DNA of 64,000 bases, from contig CM060910.1 in NCBI GenBank assembly GCA_030737875.1, positions 635,363,303 to 635,427,302 of the forward strand, given 5' to 3'. The notes below the pieces were generated by a model. It saw nothing but the letters and a program-made list of their open reading frames with translations, was not told the origin of the DNA and did not search any database. The DNA is from Allium sativum. Its lineage: Eukaryota; Streptophyta; Magnoliopsida; Asparagales; Amaryllidaceae. A program made the position numbers and the translations under genes. Positions 47,597 through 58,686 of this stretch are shown here, in pieces (within the stretch, counting starts at the first letter, position 1; each line of letters starts with the position of its first letter).

Positions 47597-50500
47597 TGTA
47601 TCACCTCGTAATTTTAAAGGACATTATAATGATAAACTAAAGAATACTTAAGCAAATATTGGGACTTAAGCAAAAACAGACTGTACCATTGCGTTTGTCT
47701 TGAATTTCTACTTAAGATAGACTCGAGTTTGCGTAAAACGGACATCGTATGAAAAAGATATGAAGCTTAGAAGTTTGTATACGTATAAGGGAATTATATA
47801 TATATATGTAAATTAAAACTCAGAATTCAAAATAGTTCAAAAATTAAGCAGGAGGGGTAGGTGAGATCCGGGCCTACATGGGGCTACCCACGCCTGGGTT
47901 GGGTCGACCTATGGTGTTGGAGAATGGAGTTTTGATGACAACAACCTTATTTCAGTTATCATTGATTATAAAATATATACTAACACTTTTTGTATAGAAT
48001 ATATATACATATGCAGGAATTATATACAGGAAATATTACTGAAGATTGTACAGTTTTAAAGATGATAGAGATTCAAAGATCAAAGAAATTTCAAGACTCA
48101 CGAGTACTCAAGATTTCAAGAATTCAAGAGTTCAAGATTAATATAGTTATAGAGTCTAGATTGTGTAAGACTCTAAATAGCACTCCAGGCTTAAATTCAA
48201 ATTCAAATTTTCAAATTCTGATTTTTAATTCTGTTCTCAATTCTCTCTATTTTATTTTCTATCTTTTCTAATTTTTCCTTTCTTATTCTTCTTTATTTTT
48301 CAAACTTAAATTTTATATATTTATATTCTTATACTTTATATTTATATAGTTTAAAACCTTATAATTTTATAATATGTTTATATAGTTTAGATTTATGTTT
48401 TCATATGATTTTCTACTTTATAATATCAATTTATAATACTATATTTTGATTCAAGAATTTCCAGAATTATATTTATATCAAAACACTTAAAAAAATGTTT
48501 TAAAATTCAAAAATACATTAGGGTATGTCGACATAACAAAAACATCATGTCGACATATAACTGTCACTTTTTCAATTTTGAAAGGAAGTGTCTTTTCACT
48601 ATTTGAAACGATTCGGAAACGTTGCAACCTTTCACATACTATAAAAAGGAGTTAAATCCGAATTTTTAAACATATCTTATTCTCCACTTTCATCCTCTTT
48701 CATTATATAATCATTCTTAATCATTTTTATGATTTCTACACTTATACTCTGCCGAATTCAATTCTGTTTTGATCAAACTTCTTCTCTCTACGCTCTCTTC
48801 TCATCTCTCTCTGAATCAAGTGCTATTGAAGAGTTCTAGGGTTGTTTGTAATTGTTTGGGTTGATTAAAAGAGGAATCGGTGGTATCCTTGTAGCCGAGA
48901 AGTCAAGGAAGTAGGAGCCGGTGTTTCCTTGTAGCCGAGAAATCAGAGAAGTAGAAATCGGTGGTATCCCTTGTAGCCGTGAAATCAAGGAGGGTGTACT
49001 TGACTATTGATATATTAATAAAACTCTGCGCAATCCAGCGTTGTGCGGGACTGGATGTAGGAGTAATCCGAACCAGTATAAAATCCGGTGTGTTCTTTCC
49101 TTTTATGCATCTTTATTTCTGTTTATTTTGTATATGTGTTTGAATATGTGATTGTGTTTATGGTGTTTGATTCATCCCGTAGTTCACATAAGTTTTAGAT
49201 TTTTTTTAAATTCTCACAAACATTATTCACCCCTCCCCCTCTAGTGTTTGTTTTGCCTTAACGATCAATTCCGTGTTCCCTAACATATGGGTCGACCCAG
49301 GTGGGACGACTCATGGGTCGATCCAGTGGGGATGGGTCGACCCACTCGGGATCTGGCCGAGTGCGGAGTTCTGAACATGGACTTCTTTGGTGTCCGGGTT
49401 CGTTGGCTTTATGCAACATATAGGACAACATTTCCATTGTTTTACACATCAAAAACAATGGAGACAACAAGATGCTGCCCTAACTTGGATTGAATTAACC
49501 TATTTTCTTCAACAACAGCTTATACGCATACAAGAATTTCTCCTGTAACTTCAGCATATTATTCTTTGTTCTTTAGATCCAATCTATGTGAGTTCATGTT
49601 ACTTTTAGATATAAACATTTAACAAGTAATCCTGACATGTTTATAAATTTGTATCTAAATCTATGCCTGTTAAGAATCTGATTCATACCTAAACAGTTTT
49701 TACACCCGATCTGTTGTTCAGTTCTTATATGCCTATTTCTAATATGCATATTTTTTCTATCATATGCCCATCTATGTTATCATATGCTTATTTTATTTTA
49801 TATGCTTGTTATGTTTTTTTCTCCCTCATTCCCTTTTTATTTTTATAGCCTAGGCTACCTTCGAGCCTAGGACGATATCGCTGAAATATACGTACGAACG
49901 AAATTGGTTAAATTGGGAATGATTGAGAATGGTAATTTGGGGGCATAACTTTTACTATGAATCATGACTGGGATTTGGAGGCATAAACTATACTGTGAAA
50001 TATGACTAAAATTTGGGGCATATCTTAGATTGTGAATTATGACTTGCGGTATGGGGCCTATAACCTATAGGCTTAATTTAAAGACTAAGCGAAATATGTT
50101 GATGAAACTGTAATACTTAACCTGTTGAATCGGTGGGGACTATAATATGTGGCTTATTTAATCTATGGGTGGGGTTAAGTAAATATGTTGAAACTGTAGG
50201 GTTAAGTAAAATTGTTAAATCTGTGGGGGGTTATAAGAACCCGTTAAACTTAACATGTTTTATATGTTGGGATTATGCTGGCTTGTTAACCTTTTAGGCA
50301 TAACTTGTCAAAATCCTCGTTAGTTGGGGATACAAGCCTAAGGGGTGGCTTGTGTCATTTTTTGTTTGGGGCCCATATCAGTCAGTAACTCATTCTGGTA
50401 TTAAAGGGGGACCGTGTACTAGGTAGGGGTCAGGGCACGCTTACTGATCTGATTATAAGATGTTCATTTAGGAAGAGGTGTTTTGATGGCACGTTCCAAT

Positions 50501-50746
50501 AGAGTCATGTGCGTGCATGGGTCTGGCTTGTTTGGGAAAATAAGTTGTTATAACACCTGTAAATAGGTCTGTGTCCTTCTAGTGGTTGCCACTTTAGGAA
50601 GTTATACCCCTACTGTGGAGCTGACACAGGGTATTTACATAGTACGAGTCGATCGCGGGGGTAGTAATTAGGGTACATCCAGTCATATTTAGGTACACGT
50701 TATTTGTGTTTAGGGTAACACCTGTTATTTCTATTTAGGTACCTGT
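47597..50746 (+). repeat. 3' LTR of the plus gypsy element, doubly interrupted
   Basis: Starts TGTATCACCTCG. It is interrupted at 47915-49285 by a copia solo LTR, resumes at 49286, and matches 41025-41909 of the 5' LTR from about 49876 to 50746, where a CACTA end begins. The insertion region contains repeated GGGTCGACCC palindromes. The 3'-most ~680 bp are missing from the window. Confidence 0.85.
47915..49285 (+). repeat. Solo LTR of a copia (SIRE-like) element, 1371 bp, TSD TATGG
   Basis: Starts TGTTGGAGAATGG and ends GTGTTCCCTAACA. TATGG lies on both sides (47910-47914, 49286-49290). It is the same family as 1-793. A TATA box CTATAAAAAG is at 48639-48648, followed by three degenerate copies of 'ccttgtagccgagaaatcaagg' at about 48887-48995. 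No internal sequence remains, so recombination between LTRs removed it. Confidence 0.95.
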
Positions 50747-53189
50747 CACTACGCCATAAACAATCTAACGCAACACAAAAAAATTGTTGGCACAGGCTCA
50801 AAAAATGTTGGCATACGTCTTTGGCAATGCTTTTAGGGTGATGCAATTTTCACTGTTGCAGCAGACCTCAAAGGAAATATTTTAACTATCTACGGCAACA
50901 CAACAAATATTGTTATAGTAACTTCCTATTTAGGTCTATAGCAACATCCTTAAGTGTCTATAGCAACATCCAAAAATTTTGCTATAGATATTAATTTTAT
51001 TTATATATTTTGTGGGGCCCACAATGTGGGGACCATTGGACCCATGCCCCAATCTAATCCCATCCCTACGGCAACACCTTGTATGATTATTGCAACATTA
51101 TTTCAGCAACATTTATAACTTGTTGACAACACTATATTAAAGCTACTACAACACTACACTAACACTAATACAACACCACACTGAAAAGACATTAAAAGGC
51201 ACAATATCACATATATACACAATACACATTTGTACAGTACTTATAACTTGGATAAATATCATAATGCGCAGTACATAGTAAACATCACAATTTGTCAACA
51301 ACTACAGTCGGATTTTCATAAATGAGACTAAGAGTCATTGCTTGCAGCCGGATTTTCATTGTCATTGGACATGGTTGTGAAAATTAATTCGTCTAGATTC
51401 AACTCCAGGTTAGCATCGCATTTTTAAGCACCCAAGCCAAATTCTTTTGTACCTTCTCATTTACCTTGGATTCTAGTTGTGCTTCCATTTATTCAACAAG
51501 CGTTTGCCTTAAGTCCTTTATATGAGCATTTGTAAGAGCCTCGGTTGATTGTTTTGTACACTTTGCATGCCTTACTATAAGAAAAGGACGACCATGTGAT
51601 GTTCTATTCGAAATTACTATTTCAACTGTACTTCCTCCTTCTCCACTGGCCATTGTCTTTTGAAATAAGTCCTACAAAATAAAGCCACATCAAAATTACC
51701 CTATAGTAAATGCAGAGAATGCAACAAATGCTTACGTATAGAGTGAAAGCAGTAAATGCTTACATATGGAGAGAATGCAGCAAATTGCCCTACAGTAAAT
51801 GCTTACATATGCAGAAAATATGTACAGCAAATGCAGAGAAAGCCACATTTTGGAAAACAATTTGTTTATGTACATGTAATTAGAAAAACATTTTGTAACA
51901 TATATAATGGTAAAAATCTGGAAAAAAACAATGTATGTTTGCGATCAGATATCATCATATGGTTATAGGAAAGTAGAAGACATATGTATAGCCACATTCA
52001 TAATGTAGAGATAACGGAAGGACGTCTTTATCGACAGCCATAAATATTTTACGATAAAAAACAGATTTAAAAGCAACATGATTCAATTAGAATGTTACAT
52101 GTATAATCAAGCTATGGTTTCACATGCCTATCTCGATGTCAAGTGCACAAATGTCATGAAAACAGTTTCAAGTGCACAAACGTTACAAGTGCATGCACAG
52201 AGCACAAGTGCATAAGGTTACTGGTGCGAAACTCAGGTTCAACAAGTGTTTCAACAAATGTGCATAGGACTCTTCATGGGAGCTTGCTTTCTAATTGTTT
52301 TATGAAACGTGCAATCCTGTTGGCATTTTAGCCAGTTTCCTACATCATTAGGGGACAGAATATCCCATATATTTTAGCCAGTTTCCACTTCTTGACCTTC
52401 ACATAACAAGGACGGAGTGTAAATATTTGATAAATACAAAATACAGTCGTTATGTGCTTCAAATAGTGGCACTCAGTAGCCACCATCAATATGTCCAAGC
52501 AGACTAATTTTTATTTTAATCTATGATAGGGAAGCATTCATTATATAAAGAAACAATGATACCCATGTTTGGCTTTAGTCATACAGAGGGAAAAAATTGC
52601 ATATTTATTTTAATATTGGTCATTGACAAGTTGACACATCTATACAATGGAATCTATACTATAGCATATAGCATGAAAAATAAAACATACAGTTCATGAG
52701 CAAACATGCACATCAATAAGACATGAACAACGTGCAGCATGTACAAAATTATTAGAAATCAAAATTATTACTTACAAGTTTATACTCCATTACTTCAGGA
52801 TTAGACACGTACTCACGTCGATCTATCCTCTTACGACTTTTAAGAAAAAGTGCTGCATCTGATGGTGTATCCTGATACAAGTTCAATAGATAGTTTACCA
52901 TACACTCTCTTTAGTCAAAAAGCATCTTGGCTAGCTACTTCATGTCAATAGCTACCACGCTATCTCATCTAGAAAAATGTAATTAATAAACAACTGTAAA
53001 GTATCACATACCATCTTATGACAAAGCCGGACGAACAACTTTGGATCAGCGGTGTGTGTGTGTGTGTCTTGATACGACTTACGACTTTCAGAAATTTTCT
53101 TGGTTCTTTTCTAAAAAATAAACAAAAACAAAGTACTCGTATATCTCACAAAAAACCAAGTACTCGTTTATATTGCGAAATAAATAATA
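50747..53189 (-). mobile_element. CACTA (En/Spm-type) transposon, one end and partial body
   Basis: CACTACGCCATAAAC at 50747 is a typical CACTA terminus, placed cleanly inside the gypsy LTR after TGT. The next 380 bp carry many subterminal motifs of the form GGCAACAC/AGCAACAT (about 50830-51180) on one strand and TTGCTATA/TGTTGGCA on the other, as in transposase-binding arrays. A spliced minus-strand reading frame lies inward. The opposite terminus was not found; the sequence changes to a Helitron terminus at 53190. Confidence 0.75.
51331..53110 (-). pseudogene. CACTA-encoded protein, three 3' exons
   Basis: Minus-strand exons are 53012-53110 (33 codons: KRTKKISESRKSYQD...LFVRLCHKM), 52776-52871 (32 codons: DTPSDAALFLKSRKRIDR...EYKL) and about 51331-51671 (DLFQKTMASGEGGSTVEI...SHGRPFLI, then a Leu/Lys/Gln-rich tail). 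Introns between them are phase 0 with GTATGT, GTAAGT donors and TTGTATCAG, TTTTGTAG acceptors. The layout (basic Ser/Arg block, 'HT...K.F.R', acidic spacer, coiled-coil-like tail) recalls the second protein of plant CACTA elements (Ptta/En-Spm type). An in-frame TAA at 51489-51491 cuts the tail. Family assignment is by resemblance and position, not by a diagnostic motif. Confidence 0.55.
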
Positions 53190-53222
53190 CTAGGTTGGGA
53201 CCCGTGCTTCGCACACGGGTCT
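53190..53222 (-). mobile_element. Helitron 3' terminus (minus orientation)
   Basis: In minus orientation the sequence reads ACCCGTGTGCGAAGCACGGGT, a stem-loop, then CCCAACCTAG, then host T (complement of 53189). A hairpin about 10 bases before CTRR and a following T is the Helitron 3' signature. The element body must extend to the right; its 5' TC end was not located, so 53190 onward is Helitron for an unknown length. Confidence 0.7.
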
Positions 53223-54980
53223 TGGTTGAAATTGTGGTGTCAGTAGGTTTTGTCCACTTTTGTTTGCAGAATTATTTATCACATAGAAGTTTGAAAGGTA
53301 GTAAAATTAAGGTAAACATCTCATAACAGCTGGACTAATGGAAAGTGCTTTTGTGTTAAATGATATATCAATTACAGATAAACAGCATGGAAGAAGAAAC
53401 TTAAAATAAGTCGATGGAAATTTCTGTAGGATCAAAAGTCAAATGTTATTAGTATAGAATAAAACTAAGACAAAGTAAGCACTGCAACTGTATATATCTT
53501 AGTACAGCAGCAAACAAATATTTCAACCTCAAATACTTGGGCTTTGGCAATGTTAAAGGTTCATTATACACATATAATATAAAAGTTGGCGTTTACAGAT
53601 TATAAAAATCCATGATGGTTAGAAGTTGAACTAGAAAAAGCTTAGGATGATACAGTTATTTGGGTAATTTGAAACGTGACGTCTGCATTTTAACAAAAGG
53701 CAGAGATGCCATGTTTAGTTCCAGAATGAGATCTCATCTTATTTTCTCAGCTCTTCCATTCTCTCAACAATTGCCTAAACAAAATGCAGGCAAGTAAGTC
53801 AACAAGTCTTGAATATATAGTCTGACCAAGTTCAAATAAATGAAGTACATAGGTTTTACTTCAACAATAATAGTAGGGACAAAGACATTTATGTTTACCT
53901 ATTTACGATTAAAGATGACTGAATCCTATTTCATATACATTGTTAAGGTTTAGCTAGTTTACAAAAAATATGTCAAAGATCTATGTATTTGTGTATGTGA
54001 AATGCTAGGTGATGAACTGCATATACAATTTATTTCAATTTATTCGCATCTATAAAGCATCTGCAATATCAACATGTTTTCTTTGTCCTCGAGAAATTTA
54101 GTCAACCCATAAAAATAAGTTGACTATCGCGTGCACTAAGGACACTTTCAAAGGTTTATACTCTTCCTGGTTTACTGCAACTCAAAAGCTAGGATGACCT
54201 TATCTAGTATCACAAATATAGTTAAGGAAATTGAAAACCAAATCAAGCTCACACATATGGCTTAAACGATGACCTAATATCTCAACAAATAAATGGATAC
54301 ACTAAAAATGCTATACTATCAGGAATGTCAACGCACATTGATAAAAAAGTGTTAAGCATACCTCCTATAAATCATTTTGTTAGGCCTGTGTTTGGGTCCT
54401 GCATACAAATCTCCATTTTTACATCTACAAAGGCTGGAAGAAAAGCTATAAAAGGGGCAACCGCGACCTTGGTTATTTGTATACACAGTATTTATGTTCA
54501 CTGTCAATCACAACAATATAACATCATTATGGATAAGATTTTCTACTTAGCAATGCTAGCATACACTTCTAGGAAACAATATATGTTAAACATAGTCTTT
54601 ATTATCTTCCTTCTATATTTTGGTCAAGCATAAACACACATTATATACATGTATTAAGATAATTAATGGTGATGAGTTATAATTTATAAGAGATATATTC
54701 TGCTTAAACACTAATTACTCCAGCATAAATTGGATATACGATAAATTTATTATGCACTCCACGTTATACTTGCATAAGTGTAAACTAATTTAACAACACC
54801 ATATGTCCTTAAGCTTTGCAGCGGTAGTGAATGAAAGAAGAAACTCATGATAAAGGAAATCCCATTTGGGAATGCAAAGAGACCACGTCTTCAGGTCAAG
54901 ATGCTCAAGTAAAAGGAAACATGCAAATCCATCTTAAACATGTTCATTATGTGTTCTCACACAAATATCGAAGTTAACAT
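53223..54980. other. Probable Helitron interior; no assigned gene
   Basis: At 53739-53774 the minus strand has TTTTGTTTAG followed by AIVERMEELRK and a stop, which looks like a terminal exon, but nothing upstream supports a gene. The rest is AT-rich and unassigned. Confidence 0.35.
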
Positions 54981-54985
54981 GTTAT

Positions 54986-55488
54986 TGTTATGTAACAACG
55001 GTTGGAACAAAGCCCCCCTTCCTTGTACGCGTATGAGCTGACATACAACTCGCATATAACAAAAGGAATCTCTAATGTTACGTGCCTACCAGCTCATATT
55101 TGTACACAATTCCTTCAATATATTCCATGATGTGGGACTATTGTATCCAAACCATTGTTCCTCCTTAACAACATGCGAGACGATCCTAACAGTCTCCCCT
55201 TTGACTCGCATCCTATGAGTATCTTTTGAGAGCACTGTCTTGCATGCATGGCCCAGTCTGTAACCTTTGGCATTGATACCACTGTTATGTAACAACGGTC
55301 GGAACAAAGCCCCCCTTCCTTGTACGCATATGAGCTGGCACACAACTCTCATATAACAAAAGGAATCCCAGATGTTACGTGCCTACCAGCTCATATTTGT
55401 ATACAGTTCCTTCAATATATTTCATGATGTTGGACTATTGTATCCAAACCATCATTCCTCCTTAACAACATGCGAGACAATCCTAACA
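54986..55488 (-). mobile_element. Complete TRIM retrotransposon, 503 bp, TSD GTTAT
   Basis: Two 206-bp LTRs (54986-55191 and 55283-55488) flank only 91 bp. On the minus strand the LTR starts TGTTAGGAT and ends TTACATAACA. The primer site GTGGTATCAATGCC follows the 5' LTR (55269-55282) and the purine tract AAAGGGGAGAC precedes the 3' LTR (55192-55202). GTTAT flanks both ends (54981-54985, 55489-55493). There is no coding capacity, as in all terminal-repeat retrotransposons in miniature. The LTRs differ at roughly 5-8% of positions. Confidence 0.95.
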
Positions 55489-55493
55489 GTTAT

Positions 55494-57851
55494 TTCATTG
55501 TAACTATTTTTCCCAACAATTTCACGAGGAAGGAAAAAACAGATGTATAATACAAAATGTTCTTTTGTATCATGCCCTAGACTCCTTTAGATTTAGACCG
55601 GTGCTACACGTACAGTCACATATCAGCTATACTCTATATTACAAATAGAGAAAACATAATCAGAAAGATACATGATACATAACCTATTACAAGAAAGAAA
55701 GAAAAATTAAAAAGAAAATCTCATTTAGTAAAAGGGAAATTTAAAAAGAAAATCTCATTTAGTAATGGGGAAATTATGAGGCACTGTCAAAACATATGTG
55801 CACACATAACAACGTAACATAAACATTGATGCCAGTAAATGAATTTAATAAGCTGGAAATAAATAACTATATATGCAATTGTAATAAAAATTAAAATCAT
55901 ATCCGACCATTTCTAGTTTTTCATCTTAGTGTGTGGCCTGTATTACATACACGGGCATCATCTCTAATTGAATTGAGCTAGACATTACATTTACTTCATA
56001 GGTAAACTTGTTACATTTTTGTATGCATGTAAATCGAATGTTATGACATTTAAATTAAAAAAAAAATACTAAACTCATTGAAAATAAAGAGCTAAGAATT
56101 TCATGGCTGGTGTAATGTTTATTTTCCATTAAACCGATTACAGTTATATACATTTCCAAGCTTGGGGTTTTTCTTCAAGCTATGTTATCCTCCTTGGGAA
56201 AAGCAAGCCTAATTGTATCTAGCATACCAGTAAGTATATTGCAATAAGTCTTATATAATTGATTAATTGTTAATACATGCTTTTGTAGTTAGACTTACAT
56301 AGTTAATTAAGTACACTGCTTGATTCATTATAAGAAGAATACCTAAGTGTCTGTGACAAAAGATGAGATATTCCTCCTTCACTTCATCACTTATTCTCTG
56401 AAGATTTCAGCTGGTGTCTTGATTCATCATCACCCATTTACTACAGTTCATTTCAGTAGTATAATAATGTCAGATATGGATGAAATTTTTATTAGTCATG
56501 ATCAATTGGTGAGTATAAAATTACTAATTAGAGATTCAACAGATAATCGATCAGCTCAACAATTACTTCCATGACGTAGACCTTTTTCTGCCACCCTGCT
56601 CTATAACCTGATCACCGTGGAGGGACATCTACAATTTAACTATATATTCTTCCCTACATATGTTTGGCTATCATCGTACGATACCTAGACTGAACATTGC
56701 TATGTTATGGATTATTGGCGAGTTCGCCCAAATTAGGTTTCTCCTCTTTGGCTAAGCTTTTTTCCCATATCTCTGGCCTATGTAGCTGTAGATGTATGAT
56801 CTTATTTTTGTCAATCGACGATAGTTTGACAAATTTTGGTTGAAGTTTGAACGGATATTTTCGCTTTGTAATAAGATACCTATATGAGGGATTTTAGACT
56901 ATACGCTCCTAGAATTTGGCAATGACCCATTAGCCTATCACATTGTGGGTATGTCCTCATACTACTACGTCTGTATGGGCCATTCTGGCTATTTTATTCT
57001 CTTTATGCTCAGATTTATTTGTCCTATGAACAGAGCAATGCCATACTGTTTGTAGACCTATTGTTTTGTAACTGATGGATTTTGTGTTTCCTTGCTGAAT
57101 TATTTCGATTTTGAAGTATGTCATCTGTATGCTGATATACTGATGCATATTGCACATATGATTTGGTTGCCAGCATGTTCAGTCGTTAGTTCTTAGTTGA
57201 ATGGTATTAGGATGTACATAGCTATTAATATCACATTTAATATCAATATCCGTGTCCGTAGCATTAGAGATAAAGTAAGACTCTTCCCTATAATCTGTAT
57301 ACTGTTTGCTAACATTTAGGTGCAACTGTTTATACTTCATACTTCTTTTGGTTGAGCTGGTTACTTCCGAGAACCTAATACTGTCTTATACGAATGACTT
57401 ATTATTATGCATGTATCTATGATAGTTGATATTTCCAAAGAATTTTTGTTTATTTAAAACTCCTTTCAGTTGGTGTCTTGAGTTACTGATGGTTAATTAC
57501 ACATTTACAATGTTATCGTACATCCATTATAAAATGTAATGCTGGGAAATGACTTAACCGACAGTATGATATAAACCACCAAAGAGGCATAATAGTACAC
57601 CAGAATTAAACTTGTATGTTTGATTTTGTAGTTCCAATTGACAAATTTTCTCCAGTCCTACTGTGCTTACGAAATATCAGATCTGCAAAAAAGGAAGATA
57701 ACACATGTAATCAAATAGGAGAAGCAGAACAGTTAGATAAAAAAAAGAACTTTGTATAGCCTGACATCCACTAAAGTATAGTAAAGAAAAAGGATAGTAG
57801 CGAAGAAGAAACAAAAGGAAGTAAGCGTAAGTAATAATATTAAGTACTAAT
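55494..57851. other. No assigned gene; possible second Helitron-like terminus
   Basis: At 55926-55956 the plus strand reads TTAGTGTGTGGCCTGTATTACATACACGGGC. In minus orientation this is a short hairpin then CACACTAA, a decayed Helitron-like end. The remainder is AT-rich; open frames such as 56347-56574 match nothing I know. Confidence 0.35.
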
Positions 57852-58010
57852 TGTTAGGTGTGGCTCACATTGAAATGGAGTGGGTGCGTGGATTGAACGG
57901 GAGAATTGTCCCACATCGCAAGATATTAAGAAAGTAAGATATTAAGAAAGATCGTAGTATATATATGGTCTTGGTGGCATGTAACATTGGAGATTCCTTT
58001 TATTACAATA
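57852..58010 (+). repeat. Diverged TRIM/copia LTR fragment
   Basis: TGTTAGG start, 'ttgtcccacatcgcaaga' and 'catgtaacattggagattcctttta' occur in the same order as 'tagtcccacatcatgg' and 'acgtaacattagagattccttttg' of the TRIM LTR (minus strand of 54986-55488). The 3' border is unclear. Confidence 0.4.
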
Positions 58011-58681
58011 AGTGTTTTCCAATACCAAATTATATGCTCGATGGGAGGAGATTGGGATGTTCAATCGAGACGCCGACATGAGAGACTTCGACCGTTGACT
58101 CCGATAGACACGGTGAAGCACGTACGGTATGCAGGGAATGCCGAAACTTAACACTAATAAGTAGGCATGTATATTACATGAGATGGGTATTACTGGACAG
58201 TGAAGTACAAAAGCAGTCATCATGAATGGTAAGTAGCAACAAATTTACCAAATAATCGTAGACTTAAACCTAAGTGCAATTAGACGAAACTTTTGACATG
58301 AACTTGCCATAAATCTACATGGCTAACAAATATATTCTTTTACAGTGTAAACTTTCCACCTATCTACAGAATGATGTTTGAGCATGTTGTCACTAAGTAT
58401 CAAGTAGTTTGTGTTTGATTTAATAGTAAACTGGTGCAAACCCCATAGGCAGACATACCGGAACACAGAATTAGCATGAGGACCTTATAGTTTGGAGTAG
58501 TAATTAAACCTTAAGCAATTACAGGATGCTCCAATCTTCAAAAAAAAAATTGTATTTACCGACTCATGATATTTAATGGCTTAAGTCAGTAAGTAGACTG
58601 AATATTAGGTTTATTTCAGAAGGATTAATGTACAATAAATATAGCTTAACAGGTTTACAGATTGTAGACAGATAACAACCA
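58011..58681. other. No assigned gene
   Basis: No element border or coding region can be supported. Confidence 0.3.
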
Positions 58682-58686
58682 ATAGT

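Larger units (their letters stand above)
41025..50746 (+). mobile_element. Ty3/gypsy element (plus), nested and truncated
   Basis: Truncated 5' LTR (41025-42587), primer site, gag, protease, RT, RNase H, integrase with chromodomain-like tail, purine tract, and 3' LTR from 47597. The 3' LTR is interrupted by a copia solo LTR (47915-49285) and then by the CACTA end at 50747. Combining both LTRs gives a full LTR of about 2.45 kb. Domain order and the C-terminal 'VQWGEDYEDATWETE...YPF' tail fit the Tekay/Del chromovirus group. All coding regions carry stops. Confidence 0.9.

Noticed and set aside
55000..55490. Simple tandem duplication of about 297 bp
   Set aside because: The repeats end in TG...CA-type LTR termini with a primer site, a purine tract and a GTTAT duplication, so it is a TRIM and not a plain duplication.
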